Positions 1 through 9,029 of a stretch of DNA of 64,000 nucleotides are shown here, one piece after another. Source of the stretch: Gordonia asplenii (lineage in GTDB: Bacteria; Actinomycetota; Actinomycetes; Mycobacteriales; Mycobacteriaceae); contig NZ_JABBNB010000013.1 of assembly GCF_012933505.1 (NCBI RefSeq), positions 62,001-126,000 on the forward strand. Reading direction: 5' to 3'. A model generated the notes under the pieces. That model did no database searches and was not told the origin of the DNA. It worked only from the letters and a program-made list of their open reading frames with translations. Each line of letters opens with the position of its first letter. Position 1 is the first letter of the stretch. Made by a program: the position numbers and the translations under genes.

Positions 1-376
1 CTTCGGTGTCTTCTTCGGCATGCTGTTCGTCTACAAGGTCGGCGCCATCCGGGTGACACCCCGATTCACCCGCATGCTCCTCGCGGGCATGGTCGGCGTA
101 CTGGTCCTGATGGTGGGCAACTTCGTCATCGGCCTGTTCAACAGTGGGGAAGGCTTCGGTCTGCGCACCGGCGGCCCGCTGGCCATCATCTTCTCCCTGG
201 TCTGCATCGGACTCGCGGCGTTCAGCTTCCTGCTCGACTTCGACGCCGCCGACCGCCTCATCCGCGCGGGCGCACCGTCGAAGGCGGCTTGGGGCGTGGC
301 CCTCGGCCTGACCGTCACCCTGGTGTGGCTCTACATCGAGATCCTGCGCCTGCTCAGCTACTTCAACAGCGACTAG
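1..376 (+). CDS. Bax inhibitor-1/YccA family membrane protein (3' part)
   Basis: The reading frame is open from base 2, so the true start lies outside the window. The visible part carries at least four hydrophobic helices and ends in a helix followed by LLSYFNSD, typical of YccA/Bax-inhibitor-1 family multi-span proteins. It matches the position of Rv1072 in the M. tuberculosis segment that continues with fadA3. The family is implicated in membrane stress or ion leak, but its bacterial role is poorly defined. A GC-rich hairpin follows the stop. Confidence 0.8.
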   Translation, partial: FGVFFGMLFVYKVGAIRVTPRFTRMLLAGMVGVLVLMVGNFVIGLFNSGEGFGLRTGGPLAIIFSLVCIGLAAFSFLLDFDAADRLIRAGAPSKAAWGVALGLTVTLVWLYIEILRLLSYFNSD

Positions 377-389
377 CGTTGACCAGCCC

Positions 390-423
390 GACGCCCCCGT
401 TCGCATTCGCGACCGGGGGCGTC
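390..423 (+). terminator. Hairpin terminator after the YccA-like gene
   Basis: GACGCCCCCG (390-399) pairs perfectly with CGGGGGCGTC (414-423) across a 14-base loop, 13 bases after the stop codon. There is no long T-run, as is common in actinobacterial terminators. Confidence 0.6.
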
Positions 424-541
424 GTGGTGTCCGCGCACAAAATCCGTTCGCCCGCATCATGGGACTGCGGCTAGGCTCAGCGATGATTTTCGCCGACGAC
501 CCCGGTCTGTCTCGGTGTAGAGCTGCAACGAGAGGGCGAAC

Positions 542-2029
542 ATGACTGTCGAACACACCGAACCGCACCGATTGTCGCGATCCGACCTGACGGTGATCGG
601 CACACTGCTCGTCGCGAGCTTCGTGGTGATTCTCAACGAGACCGTGATGAGCGTCGCGATTCCCGTCCTGCAAGACAGCCTGGGTGTCCTGCCCAGCGTC
701 GGGCAGTGGCTCACCACCGCTTTCATGCTGACGATGGCCGTCGTGATTCCGTTGACCGGCTACCTGATTCAACGATTCGGTACCCGTGCGATGTTCGTCG
801 CGGCGATGACGCTGTTCACCCTCGGCACCGTGATCGCCGCTGTGGCACCGGGATTCGGTGTCCTGCTCGCCGCGCGCGTGATTCAGGCACTCGGGACGGC
901 GATCATGCTGCCGCTGCTGATGACGACGGTGATGACCCTCGTCCCGGAGGAACGGCGGGGCGTGATGATGGGCAATATCTCCGTCGTCATCTCGGTGGCG
1001 CCCGCGCTGGGGCCGACGCTGTCGGGATTCATCCTCGACCACTTCAGTTGGCGCGCAATCTTTTACGTCGTCGCACCGATCGCCGCCGCGACATTGGTGA
1101 TCGGAGCGTCGGCGATACGCGACGTCGGCGAGCGCTCGACGGCGCCGATGGACGTCGTGTCGATTCCGCTGGCGATCTTCGGTTTCGGCGGACTGGTGTA
1201 CGGGCTCGCCGGTATCGGTGAGGCAGTCGAAGGTGACTCCGCGGTGCCGCCCTGGATTCCGCTGGTGGTCGGCGCCATCGCGCTTGCGGCGTTCGTCGGG
1301 CGGCAGATCGTGTTGCAGCGCACCGACCGTGCCCTGCTCGATCTGCGTGTGTTCAAGTCCAGGGCGTTCACTCTGTCGGTGATCGTGATGCTGGCCGGTA
1401 TGGCCACGATGATGGGCACCTTCATCGTCGTTCCGTACTTCGCGCAGAAGGTCCTCGAACTCGACGCCTTCCGGACGGGCCTCATCACGCTGCCCGGCGG
1501 CATCGTGATGGGTGTCGCGTCGCCGCTCATCGGGCGGATCTACGACGTCCGCGGACCGCGGCCGCTCGTGATCCCCGGCACGGTTCTGATCGCATCCGGC
1601 GCGTGGATCCTGACCACGGTCAGCGTCGACTCATCGATCTGGCTGCTGCTGGCGGCCAACCTGGTCCTGTGTCTGGGACTGGCCGCCACGTTCACGCCGC
1701 TGATGACACTGGGCCTCAGTTCGGTTCCGCCGCAGCTATATTCGTACGGTTCGGCGGTGGTCGGCACGCTGCAGCAGGTCGCCGGCGCGGTCGGCACCGC
1801 CTTATTCATCACCGTCATGACCGTCGTCGCGACCGATCGCGCGACGTCGGGCGTGGCCGTGCCCCAGGCCATCACCGACGGTGTCCGCACGGTGTTCATG
1901 GTGGCCGGTGGGCTCGGCGTCGTACTGATCATCCTGGGTTTGCTGGTGCGACGCCCGGCGACGACCGTCGACCCGCAGTCGCCGGATCGCCTCGACGACC
2001 CCGACGACGACAAGCTCGCGGTGGGGTGA
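542..2029 (+). CDS. MFS drug/proton antiporter, DHA2 (EmrB/QacA) type
   Basis: A 495-aa protein with about 14 hydrophobic segments. The antiporter motif C region (APALGPTLSGF, about residues 152-162) and a motif-A-like loop (GYLIQRFGTRAMF) near residue 75 place it in the DHA2 drug:H+ antiporter group. It probably exports hydrophobic compounds from the inner membrane. ATG 542 is preceded by GAGAGGG at a usable distance. The gene stands alone with no adjacent regulator. Substrate cannot be told from sequence. The C-terminus is acidic and cytoplasmic. Confidence 0.85.
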   Translation: MTVEHTEPHRLSRSDLTVIGTLLVASFVVILNETVMSVAIPVLQDSLGVLPSVGQWLTTAFMLTMAVVIPLTGYLIQRFGTRAMFVAAMTLFTLGTVIAAVAPGFGVLLAARVIQALGTAIMLPLLMTTVMTLVPEERRGVMMGNISVVISVAPALGPTLSGFILDHFSWRAIFYVVAPIAAATLVIGASAIRDVGERSTAPMDVVSIPLAIFGFGGLVYGLAGIGEAVEGDSAVPPWIPLVVGAIALAAFVGRQIVLQRTDRALLDLRVFKSRAFTLSVIVMLAGMATMMGTFIVVPYFAQKVLELDAFRTGLITLPGGIVMGVASPLIGRIYDVRGPRPLVIPGTVLIASGAWILTTVSVDSSIWLLLAANLVLCLGLAATFTPLMTLGLSSVPPQLYSYGSAVVGTLQQVAGAVGTALFITVMTVVATDRATSGVAVPQAITDGVRTVFMVAGGLGVVLIILGLLVRRPATTVDPQSPDRLDDPDDDKLAVG

Positions 2030-2049
2030 CGGGATCGTCGAGACACGCC

Positions 2050-3273
2050 CTAGTTCAGGCGCTCCAGCACCATCGCCATCCCCTGGCCGCCGCCGACGCA
2101 CATCGACTCGATGCCGAAGGTCTTGTCGTGGGTCTGCAGGTTGTTGAGCAGGGTGGTGGTGATGCGGGCACCGGTCATGCCGAACGGGTGGCCGATGGCG
2201 ATGGCGCCGCCGGAGACGTTCAGCTTGTCGTGGTCGATGCCGAGTTCGTCGGCTGAGCCGAGCACCTGCACGGCGAAGGCCTCGTTGATCTCGACGAGGT
2301 CGATGTCCGACAGCGACATGCCCGAGATGCGCAGCACCTTGCGAATCGCCTCGATCGGGCCGAGGCCCATGATCTCCGGCGACAGGCCGGTCGCCGCGGT
2401 CGCGACGACGCGCGCGAGCGGGGTAAGCCCCAGTTCCTTGGCCTTGGTGTCGCTCATGATGACCAACGCGGCGGCGCCGTCGTTGAGGGGGCACGCGTTG
2501 CCCGCGGTGATGGTTCCATCGGGCCGGAAGACCGGCTTGAGCTGACTGATCTTCTCGTAGGTGGTACCGGCGCGCGGGCCGTCGTCGGTGCTCACGACGG
2601 TGCCGTCGGCCAAGGTGACGGGGTCGATCTCGCGGGCGAAGAAGCCCTCGTTGATGGCCTTCTCGGCGCGGTTCTGGCTCAGCACACCCCAGCGGTCCTG
2701 GTCCTCCCGGGAGATTCCGGTGAAGGACGCGACGTTTTCCGCCGTCTGGCCCATCGCGATGTAGACGTCGGGAATCAGGCTCTGCTCACGCGGGTCCGTC
2801 CAGGTGCCCGCTCCACCCTGGGCGGCCTTCTCGCTGCGCGCCTGCGCGTCGTCGAAGATGGGGTTCTTAGAGTTCGGGTTGCCGTCGGCGGCACCGGAGA
2901 TACCGAAGCTCGACACGCTCTCGACGCCGCCGGAGATGATGACGTCGGCTTCACCCGAACGGATCGCGTGCAGCGCCATCCGGGTGGTCTGCAGCGACGA
3001 CGAGCAATAGCGGTTGACGGTCACACCGGGGATGTGGTCGTAGCCGAGTTCGACGGCGAGGACGCGAGCGATGTTGTATCCGCCCTGCCCGCCGGGCTGG
3101 CCGATGCCCCAGTGAATGTCTTCGATGTCTTTGGGATCCAGTTCGGGAACCTTGGCGAGAGCCGCGGCGACCATCTGGCGCGACAGGTCGTCGGGCCGGA
3201 CGTCCTTGAGGGACCCCTTTCCGGCGCGACCGATGGGGGAACGGGCATGGGCGACGATCACTGCTTCAGGCAT
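2050..3273 (-). CDS. fadA3: Acetyl-CoA acetyltransferase (thiolase)
   Basis: A 407-aa thiolase. The acylated cysteine is in VNRYCSSSLQTT near residue 90, the catalytic histidine in GGAIAIGHPFGMTGARI, and the second cysteine in SMCVGGGQG near the C-terminus, so all three catalytic elements are present. It cleaves 3-ketoacyl-CoA to acetyl-CoA in beta-oxidation, or condenses in reverse. Position between the YccA-like gene and the SGNH hydrolase matches Rv1074c (fadA3). It converges on the MFS gene with only 20 bp between stops. Confidence 0.9.
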   Translation of the reverse strand: MPEAVIVAHARSPIGRAGKGSLKDVRPDDLSRQMVAAALAKVPELDPKDIEDIHWGIGQPGGQGGYNIARVLAVELGYDHIPGVTVNRYCSSSLQTTRMALHAIRSGEADVIISGGVESVSSFGISGAADGNPNSKNPIFDDAQARSEKAAQGGAGTWTDPREQSLIPDVYIAMGQTAENVASFTGISREDQDRWGVLSQNRAEKAINEGFFAREIDPVTLADGTVVSTDDGPRAGTTYEKISQLKPVFRPDGTITAGNACPLNDGAAALVIMSDTKAKELGLTPLARVVATAATGLSPEIMGLGPIEAIRKVLRISGMSLSDIDLVEINEAFAVQVLGSADELGIDHDKLNVSGGAIAIGHPFGMTGARITTTLLNNLQTHDKTFGIESMCVGGGQGMAMVLERLN

Positions 3274-3306
3274 AACGGTGACGTTACCTTCTGCAGATCG
3301 CCCGAT

Positions 3307-4260
3307 CTATCGCAGCACCCGGCGAGTGAATCGCCGGATCAGTTTGTTCTCTTCGACGGTCTCCGACACGACCGGCGGCTTGGGCAGCGGCCCCGGTCCC
3401 CATTCGCCGATGGCGGCCAGCACCTCGGGCAGCAGATTCTCCGCGGCGAGCGCATAACCGGCCGCCGACGGGTGATAGCGATCGGGTGAGAACATCGAAT
3501 CCGGCCGGGACAGAAACTCTTTCGCCAGCACGTCGGCCATCGGCACCGGCCGCCCGCCGTTGCTGCGGACCTCGCTGCGCTGGGCGGCGGCGAGCCGTAA
3601 CCCGTACTGACGCAACACGGTCCGCAACGGTTGGGGAATCGCGGTGACGACGCCGAGGTCGGGGCAGGTGCCGACGATGACCTTCGCACCGACGTCGACG
3701 AGCTGATGCACGGCGTCGCCGAGGCGCCGGGCCGACGGTCCGATCCAATTGCGCGCGGTCACGTCGTTGGCGCCGATGAGGATCACCGCGACGTCGGGCC
3801 GTTCGCGCGCGACGATGGCCGCGTCGATCTGTGCGGCGAGACCTTTCGACGTCGCCCCGACGATGGCTTTATTGCTGTACCGCACGACCTTTCCGGTTTC
3901 GTCGACGACGCGCCGCACGAGTTGCGCACCCGGCGTCTGCGCGGGCTCATCGACGCCGAGCCCGGCCGCCGTCGAATCGCCGAAGAACATCAAGTGGAAG
4001 TCGACCTGGGTGCCGCGGGTGTACTTGATCGGTCCGGGTCCGCGCGGATCGTCGTCGGGCAGGTAGACGCCGTCGGCGTCGGGCGCGTTGTCGGTACGGT
4101 GCGGAATGACGGCGCGGGCCGCGGTGGCCTGGCTGTTCAGATAGTTGTAGGCGGCCCATGAGGCGCCCGCACTGGCGGCAGCGGCAGCCACGGTTGCGCC
4201 GACGTCGCGCAGCAGCCGGGTCTGTCCATCGTTGCGCTCAGGTTCGTCGGAATGCGACAC
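3307..4260 (-). CDS. SGNH/GDSL-family hydrolase, probably exported or membrane-anchored
   Basis: About 317 aa when begun at GTG 4260 (VSHSDEPERND). Upstream in-frame codons would run into the cbs promoter. Block I is FFGDSTAAGLG, block III is VILIGANDVTAR, and the catalytic Asp-His pair is in DRYHPSAAGYA near the C-terminus. An Ala-rich hydrophobic stretch (VAAAAASAGASWAAYNYL) near residue 25 looks like a signal anchor. It is an esterase or lipase of unknown substrate, equivalent by position to Rv1075c, and divergent from cbs. Confidence 0.85.
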   Translation of the reverse strand: MSHSDEPERNDGQTRLLRDVGATVAAAAASAGASWAAYNYLNSQATAARAVIPHRTDNAPDADGVYLPDDDPRGPGPIKYTRGTQVDFHLMFFGDSTAAGLGVDEPAQTPGAQLVRRVVDETGKVVRYSNKAIVGATSKGLAAQIDAAIVARERPDVAVILIGANDVTARNWIGPSARRLGDAVHQLVDVGAKVIVGTCPDLGVVTAIPQPLRTVLRQYGLRLAAAQRSEVRSNGGRPVPMADVLAKEFLSRPDSMFSPDRYHPSAAGYALAAENLLPEVLAAIGEWGPGPLPKPPVVSETVEENKLIRRFTRRVLR

Positions 4261-4328
4261 GAGATTCAGACTAGTGGGGTGTGGGTACCGATGCTCGCAC
4301 GCCACAGCGAAGGTGGGACGATAGACGC

Positions 4329-5726
4329 ATGCGCATCGCCAATCACGTGATCGACTTGGTCGGCAACACCCCACTGGTCAAACTGAACTCGGTGACCACG
4401 CCGGGATCCGGGCTCGTCGCGGCCAAGGTGGAGTACCTCAACCCCGGCGGCAGTTCGAAGGACCGCATCGCGGTGCGGATGGTCGATGCCGCCGAGGCGT
4501 CGGGCGAACTCAAGCCCGGCGGCACCATCGTCGAGCCGACGTCGGGCAACACCGGGATCGGCCTCGCGCTCGTCGCGCAGCAGCGCGGTTACAAGTGCGT
4601 GTTCGTGTGTCCGGACAAGGTCGGCGAGGACAAGCGCAACGTGCTGCGCGCCTACGGCGCCGAGGTGGTCGTCTGCCCGACCGCTGTCGCGCCCGAGCAT
4701 CCCGACAGCTACTACAACGTCTCCGACCGGCTGGTCCGCGAGATCGACGGCGCGTGGAAGCCCAATCAGTACGCCAACCCGGCCGGTCCGCAGAGCCACT
4801 ACGAGACCACCGGTCCGGAGATCTGGGCGGACACCGACGGCAAGATCACCCATTTCGTCGCCGGTGTCGGCACCGGCGGCACCATCACCGGCACCGGGCG
4901 CTACCTCAAAGAGGTGTCCGGTGGACGAGTCAAGGTCGTCGGAGCCGATCCGGAGGGGTCGGTGTATTCCGGCGGCACCGGCCGCCCGTATCTGGTCGAG
5001 GGCGTCGGTGAAGACTTCTGGCCCGACGCCTACGACCCGTCGATTCCCGACGAGATCATCGCCGTCTCCGATGCCGATTCCTTCGAGATGACCCGACGCC
5101 TCGCCCGCGAAGAGGGCCTGCTCGTCGGCGGCTCGTGCGGCATGGCCGTCGTCGCTGCGCTGCGGGTCGCCGAGCGAGAGGGCCCCGACGCCCTGGTCGT
5201 CGTGCTCCTGCCCGACGGCGGGCGCGGCTACATGGCGAAGATCTTCAACGATCAGTGGATGAGCAGCTACGGCTTCTTGCGGACCACCCTCGACGGCAAG
5301 GAGAAGGGTGAGCCGCTCGTCGGCGACGTGCTCCGCGGCAAGTCGGGCGCGATGCCCGACCTGGTGCACACCCACCCGCAGGAGACGCTGCGCGACGCCA
5401 TCGAGATCCTGCGCGAGTACAGCGTGTCGCAGATGCCCGTCGTCGGGGCCGAGCCGCCGATCATGGCGGGCGAGGTCGCCGGAGCCGTGACCGAGCGCGA
5501 TCTGCTCTCGGCGGTCTTCGAGGGTCGTGCCAGCCTGGCCGATCCGGTGGCCGCGCACATGGGTGCCCCGTTCCCGCTGATCGGTTCCGGCGAGCCGGTG
5601 TCGGCGGCGACCAAGGCGCTGAGCGAGTCCGACGCGCTGATGGTCGTCGAGGACGGCAAGCCGATCGGCGTGATCACCCGCCACGACCTGCTGGCCTTCG
5701 TCTCCACCCGCCCCAACGTCAACTAA
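4329..5726 (+). CDS. cbs: Cystathionine beta-synthase
   Basis: A 465-aa PLP enzyme of the fold-type II OASS/CBS group, condensing serine and homocysteine to cystathionine (reverse transsulfuration). The PLP lysine is in GGSSKDRIAVRM (about residue 44); the substrate loop is EPTSGNTGIGLA; the phosphate-binding glycines are GVGTGGTITGTG. Two C-terminal CBS domains (about residues 335-465) fit the Rv1077 architecture. ATG 4329 (MRIANHVIDLVGNTPLV) is the conserved family start. metB follows 25 bp later, so the two are probably co-transcribed. Confidence 0.93.
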   Translation: MRIANHVIDLVGNTPLVKLNSVTTPGSGLVAAKVEYLNPGGSSKDRIAVRMVDAAEASGELKPGGTIVEPTSGNTGIGLALVAQQRGYKCVFVCPDKVGEDKRNVLRAYGAEVVVCPTAVAPEHPDSYYNVSDRLVREIDGAWKPNQYANPAGPQSHYETTGPEIWADTDGKITHFVAGVGTGGTITGTGRYLKEVSGGRVKVVGADPEGSVYSGGTGRPYLVEGVGEDFWPDAYDPSIPDEIIAVSDADSFEMTRRLAREEGLLVGGSCGMAVVAALRVAEREGPDALVVVLLPDGGRGYMAKIFNDQWMSSYGFLRTTLDGKEKGEPLVGDVLRGKSGAMPDLVHTHPQETLRDAIEILREYSVSQMPVVGAEPPIMAGEVAGAVTERDLLSAVFEGRASLADPVAAHMGAPFPLIGSGEPVSAATKALSESDALMVVEDGKPIGVITRHDLLAFVSTRPNVN

Positions 5727-5751
5727 ACCCAGGAATTTCAAGGACTTTCAG

Positions 5752-6924
5752 ATGAGTGAACAGCGCAGCGCTGCCGATTCGAGCCGCTGGCAAGGCTTTT
5801 CGACCAAGGCGATCCACGCCGGATACGACCCGGATCCGTTGACCGGCGCGGTCAACGTGCCGATCTACGCGAGCTCCACCTTCGCCCAGGACGGCGTCGG
5901 CGGACTGCGCGGCGGCTTCGAGTACGCCCGTACGGGCAACCCCACCCGGCAAGCGCTCGAAGCGAATATGGCTGCGCTGGAAGGCGGGACGTACGGCCGG
6001 GGCTTCTCCTCGGGCATGGCCGCGACCGATGCGCTGCTGCGCGCGACCCTGCGTCCCGGCGATCACCTGGTCATCCCGAACGACGCCTACGGCGGCACCT
6101 TCCGGCTGATCGACAAGGTCTTCAGCCAGTGGGGCATCACCTACACCGCGGCACCGATCACCGACGTCGACGCCGTGCGCGCGGCGGTCACCCCGGCCAC
6201 CAAACTGGTCTGGATCGAGACGCCCACCAATCCGCTGCTCAACGTCGGCGACATCGAGGCACTCGCCGGTGTGGCGCACGACGCCGGGGCAAAACTGGTG
6301 GTGGACAACACCTTCGCGTCGTCGTATCTACAGCAGCCGCTGGCCCTCGGCGCCGATGTCGTACTGCATTCGACGACGAAATACCTCGGCGGACATTCCG
6401 ATGTGGTCGGCGGAATGCTCGTCGTCGACGACGAACAGCTCGACGCCGACATCGCCTTCCTACAGAACGGTGCGGGTGGCGTACCCGGGCCGTTCGATGC
6501 CTATCTGACGATGCGCGGCATCAAAACCCTTGCGGTGCGCATGGATCGGCACTGCGACAATGCCGAGAAGGTCGTCGACTTCCTCGCCGGGCATCCGAAG
6601 ATCGATTCCGTGCTGTACCCGGGTCTGCCGTCGCACCCCGGCCATGCCGTGGCGGCTCGGCAGATGAAACGCTTCGGCGGCATGGTGTCGGTGCGGGTCA
6701 AGGGTGGACTGGCAGCCGCACAGGAATTCTGCTCGCGCACTGAGGTTTTCACGCTGGCCGAGTCGCTGGGCGGCATCGAATCGCTGATCGAGCACCCCGG
6801 TGCCATGACCCACGCGTCGACGGCGGGCTCGCTGCTGGAGGTTCCCGACGACCTCGTCCGACTGTCGGTCGGCATCGAAGACATCGCCGACATCCTGGGC
6901 GATCTGGAGAACGCACTGGGGTAG
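5752..6924 (+). CDS. metB: Cystathionine gamma-synthase
   Basis: A 390-aa Cys/Met-metabolism PLP enzyme. The PLP lysine is in LHSTTKYLGGHSDVVGG (about residue 207), and GFSSGMAATDALL is the conserved cofactor-binding segment. It makes cystathionine from an O-activated homoserine and cysteine. In actinobacteria, close relatives can also act as cystathionine gamma-lyase. Located directly after cbs, as Rv1079 follows Rv1077. The stop is only 9 bp from the convergent SDR stop, which marks the left edge of the synteny break. Confidence 0.92.
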   Translation: MSEQRSAADSSRWQGFSTKAIHAGYDPDPLTGAVNVPIYASSTFAQDGVGGLRGGFEYARTGNPTRQALEANMAALEGGTYGRGFSSGMAATDALLRATLRPGDHLVIPNDAYGGTFRLIDKVFSQWGITYTAAPITDVDAVRAAVTPATKLVWIETPTNPLLNVGDIEALAGVAHDAGAKLVVDNTFASSYLQQPLALGADVVLHSTTKYLGGHSDVVGGMLVVDDEQLDADIAFLQNGAGGVPGPFDAYLTMRGIKTLAVRMDRHCDNAEKVVDFLAGHPKIDSVLYPGLPSHPGHAVAARQMKRFGGMVSVRVKGGLAAAQEFCSRTEVFTLAESLGGIESLIEHPGAMTHASTAGSLLEVPDDLVRLSVGIEDIADILGDLENALG

Positions 6925-6933
6925 GCGCGAAGG

Positions 6934-7743
6934 TCAGCCGACGTGTGCGGCCGGACCTGCCGCACCGTAGGCGGTCCACCCGCCGTCCACGGGGATCTCG
7001 ACTCCGGTGAGTTGACCGTTGTCCGGCTCGGCGAGAAAGGTGACGACCCGCGCGATGTCGTCGCCCGAGCTCAGCGCAGCGGTCGGGGTGCGTCGCCGCA
7101 AGGCGACGTCGTCCAGTCGGCCCTCGCGGACCAGTTGCGCGACGGTGTCGGTACGGGTGTAGCCGGGAGCGACCGCATTGACGGTGATTCCGTGTCGCGC
7201 CCAGTCCGCGGCGAGGGTCTTGGTGAACATCGCCTGGGCGGCCTTTGCCGCGGCGTACGCGTGCAGGCGTGGGTCGCCGACCATCCCGACCACCGACGTG
7301 ACGTTGATGATCCGACCGTATCGGGCGCCGATCATGAAGTCGGTCCCGATCTGGTGGGTACACATCATCGTTCCGAGAAGAAGGACGTCGAGCAACTTGC
7401 GCACCCGGTCGGCCGTCATATCCTCGAACGGGCGGGGCGCCTCGCCGATGCCCGCATTGTTGACCAGTACGTCGACCCGACCCCAGCGAGCCTCGACAAG
7501 TCGGGAGAGGTCGGCGATCGCCGCGGGGTCGGTAATGTCCCCAGCATGCGGCAGCGCGATCGGACGAGTGCGGTTCTCGTTGAGCCGCCCGCAGACGTGA
7601 ATCGCGTTGTCGCCGTTGCGATCGTTGACGACGACGCGGTACCCGGCCGCCGCCAGAGCGACTGCGATCGATGCGCCGATACCTCCGCCCGCGCCGGTCA
7701 CAACGGCCACCCGGTCGCCGCTCACCATGTCCTCGTTCACCAT
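6934..7743 (-). CDS. Short-chain dehydrogenase/reductase (SDR), last gene of the catabolic operon
   Basis: A 269-aa classical SDR. The NAD(P) motif is VVTGAGGGIGAS; NNAGIG follows; the catalytic serine is in NVTSVVGM and the YxxxK is YAAAKAAQ. The start is taken as ATG 7743 because ATGGTGA overlaps the stop of the upstream TetR gene, implying translational coupling. A longer in-frame extension to 7920 would lie inside the TetR gene. It probably oxidises a 3-hydroxyacyl-CoA or alcohol intermediate. The substrate is unknown. Confidence 0.88.
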   Translation of the reverse strand: MVNEDMVSGDRVAVVTGAGGGIGASIAVALAAAGYRVVVNDRNGDNAIHVCGRLNENRTRPIALPHAGDITDPAAIADLSRLVEARWGRVDVLVNNAGIGEAPRPFEDMTADRVRKLLDVLLLGTMMCTHQIGTDFMIGARYGRIINVTSVVGMVGDPRLHAYAAAKAAQAMFTKTLAADWARHGITVNAVAPGYTRTDTVAQLVREGRLDDVALRRRTPTAALSSGDDIARVVTFLAEPDNGQLTGVEIPVDGGWTAYGAAGPAAHVG

Positions 7744-9029
7744 GTCGTCTCCGTAAGCACCCCGTACGCCATGGCTTCCAGTTCCGCTGGAAGCTCGGTC
7801 AGCGCGTGGAGCCGCCCGACGCGCAGGGTGTCGTCGATCATCGTGGTGGTTACGAGCGAAAGAGCATGTGCCGCAGCGCGAGAGAGCGCCGGCCGGGCCC
7901 GATTCACCCATAGGTCCCACTCGCTACGCAGGTCGGCGTCCCAGCGGCCCAGCCGGTCGGCGTCGGCCGGCGGGAGACTGGACCACTCGGTGATCCGGAC
8001 GGCGAGTAAGTCAGGCGAGTCCAGCCCGGCCTGCACATATCCGCGGACAACCATCCGCAGGACGCTCTCGGGTTCTTCGCCGTCGGCCCGCGCCATGTGC
8101 GTGATCAGTGAATGTGTGAGCCACTCGAGGTATCGGCGGATGAGTTCGACGAGGATCTCGGACTTCGCGTCGAAGTGACGGTAGATCGCCGGCCCGGCGA
8201 TCCCGACGGCCGCACCGATCTCGCTGTTGCCCACCGAGCCGTACCCGGTTCGGCGAAATGCGCGCGCGGCGGCGGCCAGTATCTGTTCCCGCCGCGACGA
8301 CAGCGTCGCGCCGGCTGCGTCGGTGCGCGTGCGGACGGTGTCGGCGAAACGCTCGCGGGGAGCGTCGGGTGCCGCGCGAATCGCCGAATGGCACGCACGT
8401 ACCAGCAGGTCGTCGTACTGCGGTCGAGGCAGTGCGAGATCGTGGTGGCCGGGGCTGGTGATGGCGGACAGCACCGCCCATCCGCGGATCTCTGCATGCC
8501 GTGCCGACAGGGCCGGCGTCGCGGCCTGGATCGCGCGAGTGATGCGCTCGACGATCCGATCCAGCCGCCCGCGCAGCAACGTGATCTCGTCCGGTGCCAG
8601 GTAACGCGCTTCACGCTGCCAGAGCACCGCGAAATGCGGACTGTCGAGCGACGCTGTCACCAGTTGTGTCAGCAGCGCGGCCAGATCGTCGGGGCCAGAT
8701 GCCTCGTCGGTCACCGATCGCAGAAACCTGTCCTGGCTCGTTGTGACTATGTGTGAGAGCAGTGCCTGTTTGTTCTGGTAGTGGCGATACACCGCTCGCG
8801 CCGTGATCCCGCAGGCCGCCGCGATGTCATCCATCCGCACTGCATCGAAGCCGCGCTCGGCGAACAGCGCGGCCGCGTGCCGCGCGATCACGTCTCGGCG
8901 GTCCCGTGGGCGCCGGCTGGTGCCCGACTGTGCGGCCGGAGTGTCGCCCCCGGTTGTATCGCTGGTCGTCTGCTCGTCGATTGTCGCCTGGCCTCGCTGA
9001 TCTGACTGGACTGCGCTAAGCGTGTGCAT
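7737..9029 (-). CDS. Tandem (double) TetR-family regulator
   Basis: A 430-aa protein made of two TetR units. The first helix-turn-helix is near residues 45-95 (MDDIAAACGITARAVYRHY), the second near residues 250-300 (SEIGAAVGIAGPAIYRHFD), each followed by a helical ligand domain. Ordinary TetR proteins are about 200 aa, so this is a duplication or fusion acting like a built-in dimer. It sits between the acyl-CoA ligase (14-bp overlap) and the SDR (7-bp overlap), so it likely autoregulates the operon in response to a CoA ester. A 14-bp palindrome at 11917-11930 in the divergent promoter is a candidate operator. Confidence 0.85.
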   Translation of the reverse strand: MHTLSAVQSDQRGQATIDEQTTSDTTGGDTPAAQSGTSRRPRDRRDVIARHAAALFAERGFDAVRMDDIAAACGITARAVYRHYQNKQALLSHIVTTSQDRFLRSVTDEASGPDDLAALLTQLVTASLDSPHFAVLWQREARYLAPDEITLLRGRLDRIVERITRAIQAATPALSARHAEIRGWAVLSAITSPGHHDLALPRPQYDDLLVRACHSAIRAAPDAPRERFADTVRTRTDAAGATLSSRREQILAAAARAFRRTGYGSVGNSEIGAAVGIAGPAIYRHFDAKSEILVELIRRYLEWLTHSLITHMARADGEEPESVLRMVVRGYVQAGLDSPDLLAVRITEWSSLPPADADRLGRWDADLRSEWDLWVNRARPALSRAAAHALSLVTTTMIDDTLRVGRLHALTELPAELEAMAYGVLTETTW

